Source: Bilabrum cf. latius (taxonomy: Eukaryota; Bigyra: Bicosoecida; Bigyra; Bicosoecida). From it: DNA of 64,000 bases. The notes under the pieces were generated by a model. It saw nothing but the letters and a program-made list of their open reading frames with translations. It made no database searches and had not been told where the DNA came from. The stretch spans positions 186,001 through 250,000 of the forward strand of contig OZ237765.1 of NCBI GenBank assembly GCA_965178125.1. Direction: 5' to 3'. Position numbers and translations under genes: made by a program. Below are positions 12,588 to 24,061 of the stretch, in pieces (position 1 is the first letter of the stretch; every line of letters starts with the position of its first letter).

Positions 12588-13074
12588 TCACCAGGTGGGT
12601 GAAACAGGTGGTGCAGCCGAGGCAGGCGGGCATGAGGCGGGCGCGGCGCTGCTGCTGCAGTCCTCGGCAGACTCTCCCAATCGCCTGGAGGATCCCAATA
12701 GTGCGTGGACAGCGCCTGCCTACGTCGACACGGTCCTGAATCCGCAACTGTCGGGCGTGCTGGGCGGGTCTAGGAAGAACTGGCCCCTGGGTGTGGATGG
12801 GAGGATGTACCTGCCCTTCTGGGGAGGGAACAGGGGGGGCTGCTGCCACCAGAAAAAGGGCGGAAGCATTGCCAGGTAGGCCCAGGATGGGGAGGGCGGT
12901 AGTGTGCAGGCTGACGAAGGCAAGTGGGGCCTGCAGTTTGCCGTTGACGTGATCGAGGTCGACGCCGAGCTGTACGAGAGCGGCGAGGACTTCGCGTTCG
13001 GCGAGCATCTGCACGGGCAGCAGGCTCATCGCGAGCAAGAATCGAATGAAAACGACCCTATGAACAGGGTTTGA
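7532..13074 (+). CDS. Secreted EGF-like / fibrinogen-like, Gln-rich giant protein
   Basis: Exon 1 (7532-7589) encodes a signal peptide (MWLRWTAAVGIIVSCSI). The intron (GTGAGT...CCGCAG) ends at 7717, and exon 2 runs 7718-13074, giving 1804 residues. An EGF-like module follows the signal peptide: C-[TAG]-N-G-G-T, then CKCPTGFAGRSCE. More Cys-rich repeats of the form C-x-H/N-G-G-T-x-D...C-x-C lie at about residues 313-467. A fibrinogen-C-like block (APSGLYW...CDMEGDGGGWLRL) covers about 785-990. An acidic region, a Gln-rich region and Ser/Gly linkers make up the rest. Twenty-one in-frame TAGs are present; the stop is TGA. The module order suggests an extracellular adhesion or recognition protein. 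The fibrinogen block is only partial, so a relative with the same CDM-GGGW core is possible. Confidence 0.85.
7732..7734 (+). other. In-frame TAG at the Q of an EGF C-Q-N-G-G motif
   Basis: Codons TGC TAG AAT GGC GGA ACT stand where the internal EGF repeat at about 8791 of the same protein has TGC CAG AAC GGG GGC ACT. The two modules align with TAG opposite CAG, direct internal evidence for Gln. Confidence 0.9.
10978..11400 (+). other. Poly-Gln segment built from mixed CAG, CAA and TAG codons
   Basis: Within this Q-rich stretch, TAG occurs at 10984, 11008, 11074, 11080, 11116, 11125, 11140, 11146 and 11359, mostly flanked by CAG. There is no TAA and no TGA in the frame. The simplest history is C-to-T change of CAG codons, tolerated because both mean Gln. 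Confidence 0.9.
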
Positions 13075-13216
13075 TATAATTGTATTCCATTTCGGTCCCG
13101 CCTTAATTGCGAATTGTTGACGAATCGTAGTGATCGGATTAAGCCCGGTTGCAACCTCCAGAAAGCAAAGTCCCGGCTCGACTCGGTCGCACCGCATCGC
13201 AGCACACTTACGGGCG

Positions 13217-16200
13217 ATGCAGGTCATGGAGAAAGGGTCTACCCTTGATATACTCGGACCAAACTTTGGCGCAAAACCCATTGTGCCAAAGAGGAGGGAG
13301 AATGCCTCGTCGCGCTTCCGTGGCGTGTCTTCGTAGGGCAGGTGAGCACATGGTTGCTCGTACAGTCGCAAGCGCCTTTTCGCTGCGACCTTCGAACCGA
13401 AACGCGAGTAATTGATGGGATGATTCTGGTATGTATACTTCGCTCATTCGTGTAAGCTTCCGATGGTCTTGTTTTGCGCAGCTTGCGATGGAGGGCACGT
13501 CTTTGCATGTCGAAAATCGAGTTCACGGTCGGGGACTTCGACACGGAAGAAGAAGCCGCGAAAGCGTACGATGTTGAAGCCATTAAGCGTGGCAAGACTA
13601 CCGCGCTCAACTTCATCTATCGAGGCCTAAACGACAAGCCAAAGTCGCTGATCATGCTGTGAGATCGCTGCGGGCTTGCCATCGAGAGAAGTCGCGTTCG
13701 TTGCGCTTTATTGATGGTCATGTCCATCTTGTGCGTGCGCATTTATCAATGTATTTAAAGTGTTAGTAGCCCTTCGTCCCACTTCCTTGCAGGAAGGCCC
13801 TTGCGGAGGAGTTCCAGGACATCCCAGTCACCAGCAGCGAGGAGGACCTCTCGACGGGGCAAGGTGGTAGGCCACCCTTGCTCCCCAAGGACGCCAGCAA
13901 GGCAGGCGAGGAGATAACAGGAAATTTGCTGATTCCTGTTGAAGACCGCCCCATGCGCACGCGTGTCAAAGTGCGCCGGTCGAACGCGAAAGGCAAGGCA
14001 GGCGGCCCGGGGGCGGCGGCTGCCGCAGCGGCAGCCGCCGCTGCAGCTGCCTCGTCGACCACTTCCACCCCTAGCCTGGTTGGGACCAAGCGGAAACGAG
14101 GACAAGTGACCGGCAGAAGCCCCGAAGACGCCGCAGCGGCAGCCGCCGCAGCCGCGATGGCAGCTGCCAGGCAGGTCTCTGGCTCGAACGACCCCGCCAG
14201 CCTGGGGGCCTTGGCCTCCGGGTCATCCTCCTCCAAGTCGATGTTTGGAGGTAGCAGCAGCAGCTCGCTCGCCACCAGATCGAGGTCCTCTTCCTCCTCC
14301 TACGCCCTGGGAATGTCCTCCATCTCCGGAAGCTCCGGCTCCCACGGGTCCAGCCCCAGCCCCAGCGGTCTCAGCGTGGACTCTGTGTACCCTGGGCGGG
14401 TCTTGCCGCCCCCGCTCGTACCCTGTGACCCCATCTCGGGGACGGGTGGACCCCTCTCTGCCAGCCTCATCCCCCAGGCTGTTCCCCGGGCCCTGTCCAC
14501 CGCCGGGGTGCACGTCACTCCCATGCCCGACCAGGAGAGGGTCATCCGAACCGCCGTGCCGCTCGCGGAGGCAGCCAGGAACCGCAACCTCGTGCACCAG
14601 CTGGTCAACAGGACCACATACGTGCAGCGTGATGTGGCGAGCCACGCGCCGCAGTCCGTCGGCGACGCCATCATCCGCAAGCGGGCTGCAGAGCAGGCCA
14701 AGAAGGACCGGGCGGCAGCAGCAGCAGCGGCTGCAGCGCAGGACGGCGGGCCAGCAGCAGCAGCAGCAGCAGCGACGGTGGCAGCCGGTGCCTCGCCTGA
14801 GGCCGAGGCAGACGCGTCCCCGCAGGCTCCCGTGAGCAAGCACATGCTGTCCCTGCAGGCAGCGAGGAAGCGGAAGGCCGAGCAGGACGCTGTGCGCAAG
14901 AGGGAGAGGGAGGAGACGAGGCTTAGGATGCAGATGGCTCACAGGCAGGCAGAGGAGAAGATCAAGAGGCTCGAGGAGGAGTACGCCATCAAGGAGGCCA
15001 GGGAGAAACAGGCCAGGGCACAGGCAGCCGCGGAGGAGAAGCGCAAGAGGATGGAAGAGATACAGAGGAAGCTGGCCGCGGAGCAGGCCGCGGCCACGCC
15101 GCCCACCACGCGGAGCAAGACCGGTGCATCCTCGTCGAGCTCGAGAACCACGCGCAGCAAGACGGGACGCGGGCGGGGACGCGGTCGTGGCAGGGGCAGG
15201 GGCAGCGGCAGGGGCCGGGCCTCCACTCGCCGGTCCAGCGCACGCTCCCGCTCCCCCCTGGGCAGCCTTGCCGATGCAGCGGCCTCCCAGGGCCAGGAGG
15301 AGGCCATCATGACCCTGGCTTCCTTTTCCACGCAGTCTCACGTGCACAGCGTGAGTCCTGCGCAGCTGCAGGCGGCCCGCGAGGTGGCCGACTCGAGGAC
15401 GGCCTCGATCTCCAGGGAGGACAGGAGGGATCTCTTCAGCGCCATGTCCTGCCCCGAGCTAGACGATGTGCTGCACCACCACATCAGGCACAAGATCACC
15501 GTGATGATGGTGACAGGCGGGCAACAGACGCTCAGCACCCTTTTGGCTGCCTTCGACATCTTCAGCTCCTCCAAGGATAGCGACCTCGAGTCAGCCACCT
15601 CGGAGCTCGTGGACTCCCTGGAGAAGATTTACGTGGCTTTCGTGCGCGGTGGGGAGCTGCTCGGGACCTTTAGGGTGCCCCCACGCCGCTCTAGCCCGTC
15701 CATCCCCGCCGCTCCGGAGCTCTCCAGCCAGGAGATCCCCGAGCCCACTGGGCTGCCGCTGCCTTCCCTGCCCTCGGATGCAGGCTCTGCGGGGGGATCG
15801 CTGGGCACCCTCATGGGGGCAGCGGTGGCGGCCGACAGCCAGGGGTCCTCACGAGGTGGTGCTCACCATGCTGCACATCACCACCACCACCACCACCTTC
15901 AGCAGCAGCAGCAGCAGCAGGGAGGCGGCGGAGGAGCAGGAGCAGGCTACCTCGGGATGGCCTCCATGCCTCCGCAGATGAGCGCATCTCACGCTTACTC
16001 TGGAGACATGCCGCACTCGTCACCAGCAGCTGCTGGTGCCGCATCCACAGGGATGGGGGCCGCAGGCGGCGTCGGGTATCCAAGCTTTGAGGGCTCCTCG
16101 GGCGGTTCCGGTTCCGGAGGGGTCACCCAGAGCATGGGCGCCGCGCAGTACCGGTACCATCCCAGCCTCGCTGCAGGGTCCGGTGCCTCGGCGCACTCTC

Positions 16201-16742
16201 ACTCTCACTTTGGGCATGGGCATGGGGTGGCAGGGGGCAAGGCACCGGAGGGTCCTCCGCGGTACCAGCACCAAGTGCATGTTCAGATGCCGGTGCAGAT
16301 GCAGATGCAGCAGGTACCGGCGAGGGGAGTGATGTCTGCCGGGGTGGCTTCCTCTGGCGTGGAGTCTAGCAGCAGCAGCAGCAGCAGCAGCAGCAGTGTC
16401 GCGTATGGACCGGGCAGTCAGGCAGCAGGCGCAGCCGGGGCGTACTCGCAGCCGCACGGGCAAATGTACGTCGCTGGCGGTGGAATGGCCCCGGGAGTAG
16501 GTCCAGGACAGCAGGGGTACGTGGTCATGTACAACAGCCACCCGCAGATCCAGGCAGTGCACCCGACGCAGGGGCAGGGGCAGGGCGGTGCTCCCGCCGG
16601 TATGGTCTAGTACGGGAGCCCCCGTGCGGGAGGGCAGCCGATGCAGCTCTCTGGGGCGCCACAGTGGCAGGCCGCCCTGTCGTCTCCCGGCGCACAGTCC
16701 GCTGCTTCCGGTCTGACGCAGCTGCAGCATAGGGGGCAGTGA
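13217..16742 (+). CDS. AP2-domain DNA-binding protein
   Basis: A nuclear, probably sequence-specific transcription factor. Exons are 13217-13341, 13482-13658 and 13793-16742 (1083 residues); both introns have GTGAG donors and CAG acceptors. Exons 1 and 2 join to form one AP2 fold: SRFRGVSS-[TAG]-G...LRWRARL...GDFDTEEEAAKAYDVEAI...TALNF, with the usual RGV, WRAR, FDTEEEAA and AYD blocks. Downstream come Ala runs, a charged coiled coil (about 330-410), an RGRGRG stretch, a His run, poly-Gln and poly-Ser. A segment near 15420-15660 (SCPELDDVLHHHIRHKI...) looks globular but unfamiliar. TAGs at 13334 and 16608 are read through; TGA at 16740 ends the frame. The start ATG at 13217 is the first in frame after several non-ATG codons; ATG 13226 is the alternative. 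Confidence 0.8.
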
Positions 16743-16985
16743 GCTTGGGCGTGAATGGGGCGCTGTCCATGAGAGCATGAGTGGTGTTTATTGTGTCGGC
16801 CACCTTGCCGGGTGGACATATTGAGTTGCATTCTGAATAGACTGTTTAAGTGTGACTGTTCCCCCACGTTCACCAAGGCGTGCGGCATGAATCGGATCGA
16901 GGTAGTGCATCGCGCTGCAAATCGCCCTCAAGGACTCCTTCCCTTCAATATTCCCCGCCAATTGTCCTGGACGCTCATAAAACTA

Positions 16986-19745
16986 TCACTCCAGAGCGTC
17001 CTCCCCTTTCCCATCCTTTCCCTCCGCCTCTTCCTGCCTCACCCTCCTCACGTGCTTCTCAGAGGCCCTCTTGACTGCCGACCGGTCCTCGGGCTCCTCC
17101 TGCTCCCCCCCCTGGTCCCCGTGCAGCAGCTCCTCCGTCACCCTGTGCCCGCTCTGGGACACGGCAGAGGCCAGCAGCCGAGTGGCGTCCTGTGCTCGGT
17201 AGATCTTCACTCTCCGGCCCGTGCCGTCGTCCCCCGCGGCGCCGTTTCCGCCCGCGATGGGCGAGTCCATGGCCTTGGACAGCCGTGACGACGACCGCAT
17301 GATCTGGCCCATTGCAGTTGATGCAGTAGCCGTGCCCCGCCTTGACGTGCCTGGTGTGTTCCTTCCTCCCGACCCCGCCCCTCCCTCTGCCCCCGACCCC
17401 TGGGGCCGCGGCGTCCCTGCAGAGGGGTAGGACCTTGCCACTCTGGATTGGGCCGCGGCGAACTGCTGTGCAGCCGCCGTCAGATCGGCGAGGCTGAAGT
17501 CCTCCTCCTCCTCCTGCCGCATCCCACCCCCTCGTGACCCCCGAGTGGGGGACCCCGCGGGCCCGGGACCCCCGGGGGACCCCTCCCTCCGTATCCGGAT
17601 GCTGTACTGGTTGGAGACCACGAGGCTCTCCACGGTCGCGGCCAGCACCTGTGAGCCCTCCTCCAACACACCCGCGCCGGGCAGGTCTGCAGACCCGTCC
17701 TCCATGCGGGCACGGACCTTGCGCACCGCACGGAGCACGCGCCGAAGTTTCCGGGAAACGTCTTCTTCCCAAGGAAGCTGGCGCTTCCTCCTCTTTCCCG
17801 TCGCCCTCCTCGTCCTCGCCGCTTCAGACGCTGGCTCCACCGCCAGCCCCTCGCCCGCATCCTCTGCGTCGCCACTCGACTGGTCCCCGGGAACCCCTTT
17901 ACCGCTGGGCATGCCACTGCTCCCCCCCCCGGTGGATCGACCCCCTCCGCCATCCATGCTCTGCTCGCCCCTGCTGCCCACTGCCAGCTCCTGCTCCTGC
18001 TCCTCCCTGTTCCCATTTGCCCCCCCCTCCGCCCCCCCCTCCTCGTCCCCGTCTCCGTCTTCATGCCAGTGGCTATCGCCCTGCCCCGGGCCTTCGCGGA
18101 AATTGCCATCATCTTCCTCCTCGCTGTCATCACCCAGCCCCAGTCTCGCAGTCAGCAACTCCAGCGAGGCGGCGGACTGCTCCAGCTGGATCCTGAGCCT
18201 GGCAAGTCTTTGTATCTCGGCCGACTCCGTCTCGAGGCGCCTCCTCAGATCCCTAACCATATCGGCGTGCTGCGTCCTGGCCTCTCGAGTGATGGTCACC
18301 TCGTCCATGCCGTCCATCGCGCGAGGGGCCATCTTGTCCTTGAGCTCGCCCTTCACCAGCTGAAGGTGCAGGAGCCTCCGGCCCAGGTCCTGCAGCCGGT
18401 CCTCCACGTGGGTCCTGTCACCCTTCATTTGCTTGAACCGCTGCACCACGGCCATGGCATCGGGCTCCATGTAGAGGCTCTCGCCCTCGTCGTTCAAAAC
18501 GGGCGCCCCGTTGGGCACCCCGGCAGCCACTCTGAGCCTGGCGAACTTTCGCTCGTGCAAGTCGGACTGCTGCTGTGCGAAGCGGAACCGCTTGGCCATC
18601 GTGATCACCTACTCGCGGACGCTCGCGGCTTTTTCCAGGAGTGCCTGCTCTTCTAGCGCGGTTGCGTCGCCGTCCACCTTCATTTGAAGGGCGTGCTCCT
18701 CGCGCGCTCGCTGCTCCCGCTCTTGCTTTCGCTGCAGGTGCACCTGTGCGTCGTGCATCCTCGCCTCTACCTTCTTGTCCAAATCAGCCTTGTGCTCCTT
18801 TTCGCGCTTCTCTAGCTCCTTCACCTTTTCCATCTCGGCGCTTGCGGCCTTGTTAGCTTGCCGGTGGTGCTTCTTTTGCAGCCGCAGTTCCTGCCGGTGG
18901 GTCGCCAGGGCTCGCTCCAGTGCCTCGATCACGGCCCGCCGGCTGGTCCCCTCGTCCTTGGTTCTCTTGAGCATGTGCTTGAGCACGCGGGAGTAGTACG
19001 TTCCGTGCTCCATCCTGTCTCTCATTTCGTCCAGCCTTCGCTTTAGCTCGCTCAGCTCTTTTTCGGCTTGTCTCCTCTGCAGCGCGATGTCATCCTCAAC
19101 GAGCAGCTGCTTGTAGTCGGTCTGCAACCGCTCGTATTCCTCGCTCTAGCGCATGACGCCCAGCCTGACCTTGCTGACCTGCTCCCTTAAATCCATGATT
19201 TCCTTGTACATGGCCTCTTTCTCCGCCTCATGGGCTTGCTTTGGGTCATAGTCGTCGATGCTGCTGCGGCCCGCTTGCCGCGCACCGTGCGCCGTGCCGC
19301 GAGCCCCCATCGGGTCGGGTCCTTCCGCGTGGCCATGTGGGCTTCCGGCTTCTTTTCCCTCGCCGCCGCCTTCTTCAGAGAGCATTTCGCCCACAAAAGG
19401 CAGCTCGTCGAACCGGGAGCGTTCTTTGGCCACGGCCTCCCGCGCGATGCTCTACTTGTGCAGCTCTTCGTCTATCGCAAGCACGGGGTCATCAATAAAG
19501 CTTTGCACCGGCGGTTTTGCTGCGATGAATAGCATATGGTCGCAATGATTTGCCGCAGGTGCCTCCACGCGAAATTCCGCCCGAGTTGATTTCGAGAAGC
19601 AAGACTCACTCGCTGGATCTTCGCGGTAATCATACCGTTGCAGCTTCTTCTACTTTTTCTTCAAGATCTGCATGGACTAGTACTGGCCAATGAGCACGTT
19701 GATGCAGCATGAATCCCGACGCTCGCCCAATCCTGCAGTAGGCAT
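16986..19745 (-). CDS. Axonemal-type coiled-coil protein (outer-arm docking-complex-like)
   Basis: Exons are 19745-19610 and 19519-16986 (889 residues), with intron 19609-19520 (GTGAGT...ATCGCAG). Long heptad-rich helices occupy about residues 120-420, for example LQTDYKQLLVEDDIALQRRQ. They are followed by a block of the form FARLRVAAGV...VVQRFKQMKGDRTHVEDRL, which resembles the region after the first coiled coil in ODA-DC proteins such as CCDC63/CCDC151. The C-terminal half is acidic and disordered with short basic helices. Five in-frame TAGs occur (near 19677 and 19650 in exon 1; near 19453, at 19146 and at 18609 in exon 2), and the stop is TGA. If the family guess is right, the organism builds motile flagella. 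The family call is tentative; other axonemal coiled coils (MBO2/CCDC146) are possible. Confidence 0.65.
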
Positions 19746-20185
19746 CCGGCGACAACCTTACCTCTGTTTCTACAGCGAATCCCTTCACAATCGACAGCAT
19801 CTGCGCAGGTATTATTAACATGTAACAAACTATTGGGACAATGGTGATATCATAACCCCGATACTGCGGCACATCGTGGCAGACTCCAGCGCTGTCCGTT
19901 GGAGCGAAGCTCACCCGGTCCCGCTTGAGCTACATGATGGAATCCTGCTTATCTCTATCCATCTGCATGATTGAGGGTATGCAGATTCAATGCCGTACTC
20001 GGGTAATCAATTCAAGCCAGAAAATGAGCGAAAGGAGGCGAGCACGATACCGAGCTGTGCGACATTTCATTTTGATCTTCTTCTTGAACGATTGGTTACA
20101 ACCGGGACTGCAAAAAGTGCAACCGGTCAGCCGAGAAGACCCTGCATATACAGCACGGGCTGCGAGCACAGCAACACGCGCCGCA
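19746..20185. promoter_or_regulatory. Divergent promoter region (coiled-coil / GH47 genes)
   Basis: About 440 bp separate two outward-facing starts. A minus-strand open frame continues upstream of 19745 only after a TAA, so the coiled-coil start is placed at 19745, although a small upstream exon is possible. No recognised element was seen. Confidence 0.45.
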
Positions 20186-21112
20186 ATGAAGAGTAGAATG
20201 TCCCCGCGCCCAGGCTTGTTGCCGCGATAGCGGACCCGCCCGGGAAGGCGAGGGAAATCCAAAGCATCTTCCAAGCGATCGTTTATTGCGACTTGCATCG
20301 CGGGTGGCCTGGTTTGCTTGGGTGTATTGCTTGTCATGATTATCGGCATGATGGTACTTATGCCATCAAGTGTGGCATCAAAAAACGTCCCAGCGGGGAG
20401 CAGGGGCGTTCGTGGGCAGGACGGCGGTAATCCTCCGGGTGGTGGTGCTCAGCCATCCTACGCACCGCTTGCAAATGCCGGTAACATCGAGGGGACGATC
20501 GGGGGAACCGAGAAATCGGGGGGTACTGATTCAGCTAGAAAATCTCCAGTTGCGGCCGCTGGCGAGCAGACGAACTTGCCCGGCTCGAGGCCAAGCGACG
20601 TTGCAGCCGAGGCAGCCGATAGCACACGCAAGCTGGGCCAGGACGGCCACGGCGTCCAGAATCTCCCTACAGAAGCCGCGCCTGGCTCCTTGGCGCAAGA
20701 GAGTGCGTTGCAAAAGACTGGGCACCCGCACTCTGGACTCCGCCACCACGGCGAGGAGGAGAACCAAGCGAGCACGGATCCGGAGCCGCACGAGCCCGAG
20801 GACCCTTGGGCAGAAGGCCCTCCCCCCGCTACTGGCAATCCGGGGAACAAGGATCTGGCCGAGGCGGGGAGCGCTGGCGGCGCGGGTGGGCAGCAACCGG
20901 CTTCTCACGCTGGGCAGTGGCAGGGGCAGGGGCAGGGGCAGGGGCAGGGGCAGGGGCAGGGGCAGGGGCAGGGGCAGGGGCAGGGGCAGGGGCAGGGGCA
21001 GGGGCAGGGGCAGTGGCAGGGACAGGGGCAGGGGCAGGGGCAGGACCACCCACACTTGCGGCACGCAGCTACCGGTGATGGGGACCATCTGCACCAAGAA
21101 GAGCAGCATGAT

Positions 21113-21143
<31 letters not shown>

Positions 21144-23125
21144 CGGAACATGAAAAGGACACGAAGGCCCAATCGACGATTCCAAGGGGCCCAGGTGGCC
21201 CAGGTGGCACCACCAGCAGCACCACCACCACCACCGCTGGTGACAAGAGCCACATCCCGCCCGTGCCACCATCCTCCTCTCGACTCGGAGCCGACGGCCA
21301 CGGGCGGGCACCCTCTGTTCCCCAGCAACTCCCCGACCATTTCCACCCGGGCATCCCCCTTGACGCACTGGACGCCGAGGGGGGGCTTAAGCCTTGGAGC
21401 GCCCCCGCCCGTCCCCCGCTTCAGGTGCCCGGCCTGAAGGCAGACCCCGCCAGACAGGCGGCAGTCAAAGAGATGTTCCAACACTCCTGGAAGGGGTACT
21501 GCGACAGCGCCTGGGGGAAGGACACCCTCAAGCCGGTGAGCAGGAGGGGGGACGACAATTTCCTGGGCATGGGCATCACGATCCTCGACGCTCTCGACAC
21601 GATGTGGATCATGGGCATGCATGAAGAATTCGATAAGGGTGCCGAGTGGGTGCTTCGGTCCCTGCACTTCAACGAGCAGGAGAATATCAACCTTTTTGAG
21701 ACTACCATCCGCGTGCTGGGGGGTCTCCTCTCCGCCTTTGACTTGTCGGGCAGACCCGCCTTCTTGGACAAAGCTAGAGAACTGGCAGACGCGCTTTCCT
21801 TTGGGTTCGATTCCCCCTCCGGTGTTCCCTACGGCACCCTGGGCCTGAGGACCAAAAAGAAATTCAACCCCTCGTGGGTAGGGTCCCAGTCCACCATGGC
21901 GGAGGCTGCCACGTTGCAGCTGGAGTGGGAGTACCTGGCTGCCGCTACGGGGCAGCGCAAGTACGCTGACATGGTGCGGCGGGTCATGAGGGTGCTTCGG
22001 AAGGATCAACCACAGGACGGGCTGTTCCCCATCTTCATCAACCCTTCTACAGGCCGCATGTCCGGCAGGATCACCCTGGGGGCGCGGGGAGACAGCACCT
22101 TCGAGTATCTGGTCAAGCAATGGGTCCTGGCGGGGGGACTCAGGGCCGCCGGGGCGCTGCACCAGGTGGCTCCCGCTGGGGAACAAGATCAAACCGGAAC
22201 TGGTGTTGGTGCTGGTGCTGGTGCTGGTGAAAGTCAGGGAACAAGCGCCTCGCCCGGGATGGAGGCAGTGCTGGCAAGGGACGGTGCCAGCCGAGACTCG
22301 ATGCCGTACGAGCAGATCGTGGCTGCCGCGGGGGAACAGAGGGTGGGGAATCCGGCCTTTCTAGTGGGTGGTCAAAGTGGCGACCCCCCGCAGGGCGATG
22401 GAAATGTGAAAGAGAACGAATCGGAGCCGGAGTACTTTGCTAGCCTGCGACGGGCCTACGACCGCTCGGCGGACGGGATCCATACCCACCTCCTGCGGCG
22501 AACCAAGGAGACCAACCTCTTGTACATCGCCGAGAAGACCGGCTCTCGCCTCGAGGACAAGATGGACCACCTGGCATGCTTTGCCGGGGGCATGTACGCA
22601 CTAGGGGCGCAGGGCAGAAGGCGCAGCCAGGACGTGCGAGATGCAGACGGCATTACAGAGACTTGCCACGAGATGTACAAGCGGTTTCCCACGGGCCTCG
22701 CACCGGAAATCGTGCGGTTTCCGGGCCAGAAGGACCTGCAGATCGACGCGGGCGCAAAGCACTCGTTGCTCAGGCCGGAGACAGCCGAGTCTTACTTTTA
22801 CATGTGGCGACTCACGGGCGAGCAGAAGTGGAGGGACTATGGGTGGGAGCTCGTGGAGGCACTGAACAAGCACGCTAGGGTGTCGACCGGTGGATTCTCC
22901 TCCCTGGTTGACGTGTCGCAGGCCCAGCCCAGAAAGAAGGACCACATGGAGTCTTTCTTTCTGGCAGAAACACTCAAGTACCTCTACTTGCTCTTCTCGG
23001 ATGGAGACCTGGTTCCGCTGGACAGGTGCGTGTTCAACACCGAGGCCCATCCGCTGTCGATCTTCGGGCAAGGAGGATGCATGGGGGTGGGCGAGCAGGC
23101 CGAGGCGATGAGGAACAAGGAGTGA
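20186..23125 (+). CDS. GH47 alpha-1,2-mannosidase, type II membrane protein
   Basis: Trims alpha-1,2-linked mannose from N-glycans in the ER or Golgi (inverting, Ca2+-dependent family). The gene is a single exon of 979 residues. The ATG at 20186 adds a basic N-terminus and a signal anchor (FIATCIAGGLVCLGVLLVMI, about residues 33-57), expected for this family but lost if the TAG at 20228 were a stop. A long acidic, Gln/Gly-rich stem (about 60-400) includes a (GQ)n repeat. The catalytic domain starts near 420: FQHSWKGYC, LDALDTMWIMG, GARGDSTFEYLVKQW, AGGMYALG and MESFFLAETLKYLYLLF are all present, with the usual Thr-Glu-Ala-His near the end. About 90 residues of low-complexity sequence interrupt the domain near 670-760. 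Confidence 0.93.
20922..21044 (+). repeat. (CAGGGG)n hexanucleotide repeat encoding Gln-Gly
   Basis: About twenty tandem CAGGGG units, a few imperfect (CAGTGG), sit inside the mannosidase stem and encode (Gln-Gly)n. The same unit recurs in short runs in other genes (11651-11680, 16570-16585 and minus-strand 4080-4140). Confidence 0.92.
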
Positions 23126-23188
23126 AGGGGCTGCATTACTGACTGATTTTTCCATAGTTCAGGTTTGTCTGATCAAACGACCGGATCA

Positions 23189-24016
23189 TCACTCTTCCAT
23201 CTTGGGTGCCTGCACGCCCACCCGCCTGTGCAGCACGAACAGCGTCATCGGTCGGATCGTGGGCTGCAGGAACTGGCGGCTCGAGAACCGAGGCGCACTC
23301 GTCACACTATCGCCCACTTCACTCGCCACACCGACGGAACCAGTCTCGTCTAGATCGCTTGCCACGCTGCTGCTGCCGCTGCTCATCCTCCTGCCCTCGC
23401 TGCTCGCCCCATCGTGCTCGTTGGCGAGCAGCTGCTCCAGGACCCACACAAGCGCCAACCGAACCTTCACGAACCTCTCCGCCAGTGCGCACTCCGGCGA
23501 GACCCAGGCGCCCCTCCTCGTCCACGCGCCCTGCAGCTCTTCCTCCACGGTCTCGAGGCACACGGCGGCGGACTCGGAGCCAACCGGCCCCCCAGCGTCG
23601 CCGTCGCCGTCGCTTCCGGTGCCCCGGCCATTGTACCCTTCGCACGACTTGCCCTCGTCACACTCGTCATTCTCCCGGTCAACCCTCCCCAATGCACGCC
23701 TTGCCTGGCCCACCACACCGCCCAGTATCCCACCACTCGTCACACTTGCACCACTCATCACACCACCACCTCCCACAGCCCTCTCCTGCAGCCGCCTCCA
23801 GAGCTCCTCCCTGGCTTGGAGCAGCCGGCCGAGGTCGTCATAGTCCGCCATGTCGGGCCCCCGGAGTGCAGCCACGTGAAACAGGCGGGAGGCCTGCCGT
23901 CCGAAATTCCTCGTTTCCTTGAAGCGGCGGGCGTACGCCAGCACAACAGGAGGTCCGTGCGTGCTGAGGGGACGGCTCGATTCGCTACCCTCACCCGCAC
24001 CAGCCTTTGCTGTTGC

Positions 24017-24061
<45 letters not shown>

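Noticed and set aside
14223-15347. 374-codon minus-strand frame
   Set aside because: Antisense to the AP2-protein exon; no domain pattern.
20922-21044. Regular repeat that could suggest a CRISPR-like array
   Set aside because: It is a continuous hexanucleotide coding repeat with no spacers, in a eukaryotic gene.
20531-22192. 553-codon minus-strand frame
   Set aside because: Antisense to the mannosidase; its long Leu-Pro repeat is the complement of the Gln-Gly repeat.
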